A DNA stretch of 64,000 nucleotides from Alkalihalobacterium sp048323755. GTDB taxonomy: Bacteria; Bacillota; Bacilli; Bacillales; Bacillaceae_F. A program made the position numbers and the translations under genes. A model generated the notes under the pieces. The model saw only the letters and a list, made by a program, of their open reading frames with translations. It ran no database searches and was not told the origin of the DNA. Of this stretch, positions 60,610-64,000 are shown one piece after another. Each line of letters begins with the position of its first letter. Position 1 is the stretch's first letter. The stretch is from the NCBI RefSeq assembly GCF_048323755.1, contig NZ_JBLWFS010000001.1, positions 310,001 to 374,000 on the forward strand. Direction: 5' to 3'.

Positions 60610-61836
60610 ATGGTAATAGATAAAGTACTTAAGAAAGATTACATTTGTCCATATTGTTTTAACCGTCATAAGTTACATGATGTGAAATTTCGTTGTAAGA
60701 GTGAGTCAGAAGAATGCATACCTGAACCTGATGAGGTTTTTTCGAACTTTAAGGGTTTTAATCGACCAAGAGATATGGGGCATGTCTTTCGCTCGTCGAA
60801 TCAAAGTGGAGCGTTCGGAAATTTCATAAAAGGAATGCCGGAAGATGCTAATTGTGATCAATGTGGAGAAAACTCAACGGTAAAAATTTGTCCTAGCTGT
60901 CATTCTGAACTACCATCTACTATTGGACAATATGAGGACTTAATCTTTGCAGTAATTGGGGTTAAGGAAACGGGCAAGAGTCATTATATTTCTGTCTTAA
61001 TTGATAAAATTAAACGAGAAATTGGGGATAGTTATGAATGTAACTTACATCCAATTGATGATGAAACGATTAACCGTTACCGAGATGACTTTTGGACGCC
61101 TGTTTTTAAGAAACGAGAAACGATCCACGCGACCCGCTCTGGTCGTTCTGACGAAAAAGTTCGTAGACCTCTATTGTATACTTTGCAATTCACTAAGAAA
61201 AACATGTTACAAAAAACAGTCATTCATAAGGTTATTACTTTAGCCTTTTTTGATGCTGCAGGAGAAGACTTGGACCAAGAAGATACGATGCTAACGGTTA
61301 ATAAGTACATATATAATTCAGCGGGAGTTATTTTGTTACTTGATCCTCTGCAATTGGATTCTGTTAGAAATTCATTGAGTGATAGTACTCGCCTTCCTAA
61401 TGTAAATTCGGATAGTTTAGAAATACTTTTCCGATTAACCAACTTAATACGTAAAGCAAAAAACTTAAAGCAAAATGAAAAAATTCAAATTCCATTGGCC
61501 ATCGCTTTTTCTAAGATTGATGCGGTTCAAAAAATACTAGATCCGTCTAGTGCTTTAAATTTTCCAAGCTATCATACGAATGGTTCGTTTGATTTAAGAG
61601 ACTTTGAGAATGTTCATGCTGAAATCGAGACATTGGTTAAGGAGTGGACAGAGACGGGAATGACACGCTCACTTGAGACGAACTATAAAAATTATGGTTT
61701 CTTTGGTCTTTCGTCATTAGGCTATAACCCTGATATGGATATGAAGATTAAGGATTTTAAACCTTACCGTGTAGAGGATCCGTTCCTTTGGTTACTCTAT
61801 AAGCACAAAATAATAAAAGGGACAAAGAGAAAGTGA
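60610..61836 (+). CDS. Zinc-ribbon P-loop GTPase (TRAFAC-like)
   Basis: 408 residues; AGAGGGACGAG before ATG. Two N-terminal zinc-binding Cys sets (CPYC plus later Cys29/Cys36; CDQCG...CPSC at 82-97). GTPase core: P-loop AVIGVKETGKSHYISVLI (GxxxxGKS 117-124), G3 motif FFDAAGED (DxxG at 215-218), and G4 motif FSKID (301-304; S-K-x-D in place of N-K-x-D). About 190 residues of C-terminal sequence include GFFGLSSLGYNP, a possible G5. It is followed 10 bases later by the GAP1-like gene, its expected partner. Confidence 0.87.
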   Translation: MVIDKVLKKDYICPYCFNRHKLHDVKFRCKSESEECIPEPDEVFSNFKGFNRPRDMGHVFRSSNQSGAFGNFIKGMPEDANCDQCGENSTVKICPSCHSELPSTIGQYEDLIFAVIGVKETGKSHYISVLIDKIKREIGDSYECNLHPIDDETINRYRDDFWTPVFKKRETIHATRSGRSDEKVRRPLLYTLQFTKKNMLQKTVIHKVITLAFFDAAGEDLDQEDTMLTVNKYIYNSAGVILLLDPLQLDSVRNSLSDSTRLPNVNSDSLEILFRLTNLIRKAKNLKQNEKIQIPLAIAFSKIDAVQKILDPSSALNFPSYHTNGSFDLRDFENVHAEIETLVKEWTETGMTRSLETNYKNYGFFGLSSLGYNPDMDMKIKDFKPYRVEDPFLWLLYKHKIIKGTKRK

Positions 61837-61846
61837 GGTCAGGGCG

Positions 61847-64000
61847 ATGAAGTTACTTCAACTGTATTATACGTCTTGTCAACGAGGACGCTCCCCTGGA
61901 AGTGGGTTCCAAGTCTATTCTGCTTCTGAAGGTCTAACAGAAGAGGAGATCTTGGAAATTGAACGTTATGGAGTGTATATTCCACCGACTCATTTACCGG
62001 GACATCCGACGGAAGAAGAGATAAAAACAAAATACCCAGTCGCCTTCTCCTTCTTTCAATTAAAAAGTGGAAGGTATGGTATTTGTCAGTCAGTCTATAT
62101 CGGGAAGGATTATTCAGGAAGGTATGGGAACTATTTTTCTCACGCTTTAATACTCGAAGAAGGTGAATGGCCGTTTGATCCTATTTTGTTATATAAATCG
62201 CCTGATCTTCGCACGAGTTTGACCCTGGCAGAACAAGAGATTAGTTATGCACCAAGTCCACTACCTCCATTGGCTTCTATTCAACTAGGGACAGAAATCA
62301 CGGAAGAAAAAGTGAATAAATTCATAAGCAATGAACGGAATAAAGATGTACTTACTGGGATGTTAAATGCCCTTATAGAGGAAAAGGGGGCACCTGGGTC
62401 TCTTTTTATAACCGCTGAACCGAATGAAATTCCGTTATGGGTCGCTGCTGTTCGCCTAGCGCTTCCATTACAATTGACGCAACAACTATTTTTTACTACC
62501 TATTCTTATGATCCTGAGAGAGAGAATTTTGTTATTAATGCTACCTTAGATGAAGGTGTACGTTTCAACTTCAAAGATCGCGGACTGTATTCACAATTGA
62601 ATATGTTTAATATGAAAGAAGATAGTGTTAGTCAAATTAATAGTCATTTCAGTTATCCTAATCAAATGGTAGGAAAGCCAGAGCTTGTCAAGAAGTTTGA
62701 AGTCTTTCTAAAGGACTACAAACATTCACAGGTAAATGGTGACCTGGATAAGGCGCTGATACTCTTTACTCTGCAACATTCACCTTCCGCAATGTTAAGT
62801 GAAAGTAATTGGCTGGATGCGATCAGTTATGCGAGACGTTACCTTCAAGAAGACGCATTTTCAAAGTTTATGGAGAAAGTACCAGTAGATCAACTAAGTG
62901 ATATTCCTTCACGAAGTAATCTAGAAGCAGTTAAAGAAATCGCTCTGTTCCTCTTTGAAACAGCAAACATCACGAAACTAGAGGCTCATCACGAGAAGGC
63001 AACCGACTTTTTGATCGAAGCACTAGATGTCAAGATGACAGAAGCAAGAGATGAAACAACCATCAAATCGATCGAACGATTTTTTGAGGACATATATAAA
63101 GAAATTGTAGAGAGGCAATATGTCTACAATTTCTTTCTTTCACCTGAACGATTAGACCTGTTAAGGAAACAGCTACAGCAGATGAACGATAGGGAAAAAG
63201 AAAGAGTTTACCACCAAAAGGTTATTCAGTTCATTACTGAAACGAATACTGAGTGGAGAGACCTTCACACAAGTCAAAAGGATTTCATCATTCGATATTT
63301 ACCGGGCGAGATTCAATATAACCAAATCTGCACAGGATCCTTTTTTGCACAAATGATCATCTATTGGGGTCAACGAGTGACTAATCATCGTTCTCTTGAT
63401 CTCATCAAGAAAGAGATCGACACAGCTACTCACCAAAGTATGTGGGAAGACGAAGTATTTCGTACATTAGAAAAGGATAAAGAAGGAAGAAAATTACTAT
63501 TCCTTATATTTACTAAAGAGATAGAGGCGGCAAAGGTCAAAACAGATTATCTGAATCTATATTTAAAAAAGATCATTAAGTTTAATCAATTTTTGGGGGA
63601 GCATTCAAAAGATATCCTCTCAAAATATAAAGATGAAGTTTTAATTGGCAAACCTTTTGATGAACTGATCAAACTGTTTTCGAATAAGGGGCTCGTTCAT
63701 CTTTTAGAACAGAATGGTATATTAAAATCACTTATGAAAGAAAGCGATCTAATACTGCCATTCCATGAGGGGTTACAAGAAAAGAGAGAACAACTGGTTA
63801 CACTAAACAATAAATACCTTGAATTGATAGATAAAGATCATAAGAAACTAGTACTGGCTATTGAGACAATCGATCTCAAACAGAAGAAGAAATATGACAC
63901 AGATTATCTTAAAAGCTTCGTATCTGCAGCAATGAAAGAACTAGACAAACGGGAATATAAGGATTATTTATTATGGGCCCTTCCTGATTTAATGCCGGCT
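61847..64000 (+). CDS. GAP1-like (GTPase-associated protein 1) protein, C-terminus beyond window
   Basis: 718 residues visible, frame open to the window edge. ATG 61847, with a GAGGTCAGGG just upstream inside the short gap. The N-terminal 150 residues have the GAP1-N2 pattern: LYYTSCQRGRSPGSGFQVYS, ASEGLTEEEILEIERYG, SFFQLKSGRYGICQSVYIGK, DYSGRYGNYFSHALIL. A middle domain (RLALPLQLTQQLFFTTYSYD) and a long helical region follow. Such proteins are encoded beside TRAFAC GTPases in predicted conflict systems; the biochemical role is unproven. Confidence 0.85.
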   Translation, partial: MKLLQLYYTSCQRGRSPGSGFQVYSASEGLTEEEILEIERYGVYIPPTHLPGHPTEEEIKTKYPVAFSFFQLKSGRYGICQSVYIGKDYSGRYGNYFSHALILEEGEWPFDPILLYKSPDLRTSLTLAEQEISYAPSPLPPLASIQLGTEITEEKVNKFISNERNKDVLTGMLNALIEEKGAPGSLFITAEPNEIPLWVAAVRLALPLQLTQQLFFTTYSYDPERENFVINATLDEGVRFNFKDRGLYSQLNMFNMKEDSVSQINSHFSYPNQMVGKPELVKKFEVFLKDYKHSQVNGDLDKALILFTLQHSPSAMLSESNWLDAISYARRYLQEDAFSKFMEKVPVDQLSDIPSRSNLEAVKEIALFLFETANITKLEAHHEKATDFLIEALDVKMTEARDETTIKSIERFFEDIYKEIVERQYVYNFFLSPERLDLLRKQLQQMNDREKERVYHQKVIQFITETNTEWRDLHTSQKDFIIRYLPGEIQYNQICTGSFFAQMIIYWGQRVTNHRSLDLIKKEIDTATHQSMWEDEVFRTLEKDKEGRKLLFLIFTKEIEAAKVKTDYLNLYLKKIIKFNQFLGEHSKDILSKYKDEVLIGKPFDELIKLFSNKGLVHLLEQNGILKSLMKESDLILPFHEGLQEKREQLVTLNNKYLELIDKDHKKLVLAIETIDLKQKKKYDTDYLKSFVSAAMKELDKREYKDYLLWALPDLMPA

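Overview
The window reads as a Bacillaceae chromosome (Bacillus or an alkaliphile-type relative). Evidence: a syntenic late-flagellar/competence backbone in the Bacillus subtilis order (yvyE, degS, degU, degV, comFA, comFC, yvyF, flgM, flgN, flgK, flgL, yviE, fliW, csrA, hag, flaG, fliD, fliS, fliT), strong AGGAGG-type ribosome binding sites, frequent TTG/GTG starts, many hairpin-plus-T-run terminators, and sigma-D type motility promoters (TAAA-N15/16-GCCGATAT). Base composition is AT-rich throughout, most visibly at about 34-41 kb.

Layout. 1-13.4 kb is accessory: a giant secreted leucine-rich-repeat/fibronectin-type protein (cut by the window edge), a fibronectin-type gene remnant, a membrane-anchored zincin, two paralogous SGNH-hydrolase-like proteins, a Pro/Glu/Lys-repeat secreted protein, several very small genes, a six-SH3 cell-wall amidase and yvyE. 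13.6-28.5 kb is the regulatory/competence/flagellar backbone, with a TcaA/YvbJ-like gene inserted between degU and degV, and a sigma-D promoter plus cyclic-di-GMP (GEMM-I) riboswitch in front of a 42-residue membrane protein between degV and comFA. 28.6-31 kb carries UDP-glucose pyrophosphorylase and UDP-glucose dehydrogenase. 31-32 kb is flagellin with a CsrA-type leader. 32.2-49.2 kb is a large sugar-activation and glycosyltransfer island: pseudaminic-acid-type genes (pseB-like, pseC, pseF, pseG, pseI), Maf/DUF115 transferases, a NeuA-like cytidylyltransferase with an Eda-like aldolase, and a LicC-like/CDP-alcohol phosphotransferase pair. It is punctuated by sigma-D promoters, so I read it as a flagellin-glycosylation island co-expressed with motility. 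49.3-52.1 kb is flaG-fliD-fliS-fliT.

52.6-64 kb (running off the end) is the most unusual part: one tight operon, with a good sigma-A promoter, encoding a GrpE-like protein, a lid-less Hsp70, a second Hsp70 whose lid is replaced by a von Willebrand A domain, a J-like/zinc-ribbon/fibronectin-type scaffold whose HPD motif reads HPG, a zinc-ribbon GTPase, and a large GAP1 (GTPase-associated protein 1)-like protein. This looks like a self-contained chaperone/GTPase sensor system of the kind proposed from comparative genomics to act in biological conflict. It sits directly downstream of fliT, where B. subtilis has hpf/secA.

Small palindromic elements (four copies, around GGTRCCAGGYACCTTTAG) are scattered through the window; one supplies the stop codon of yvyE.
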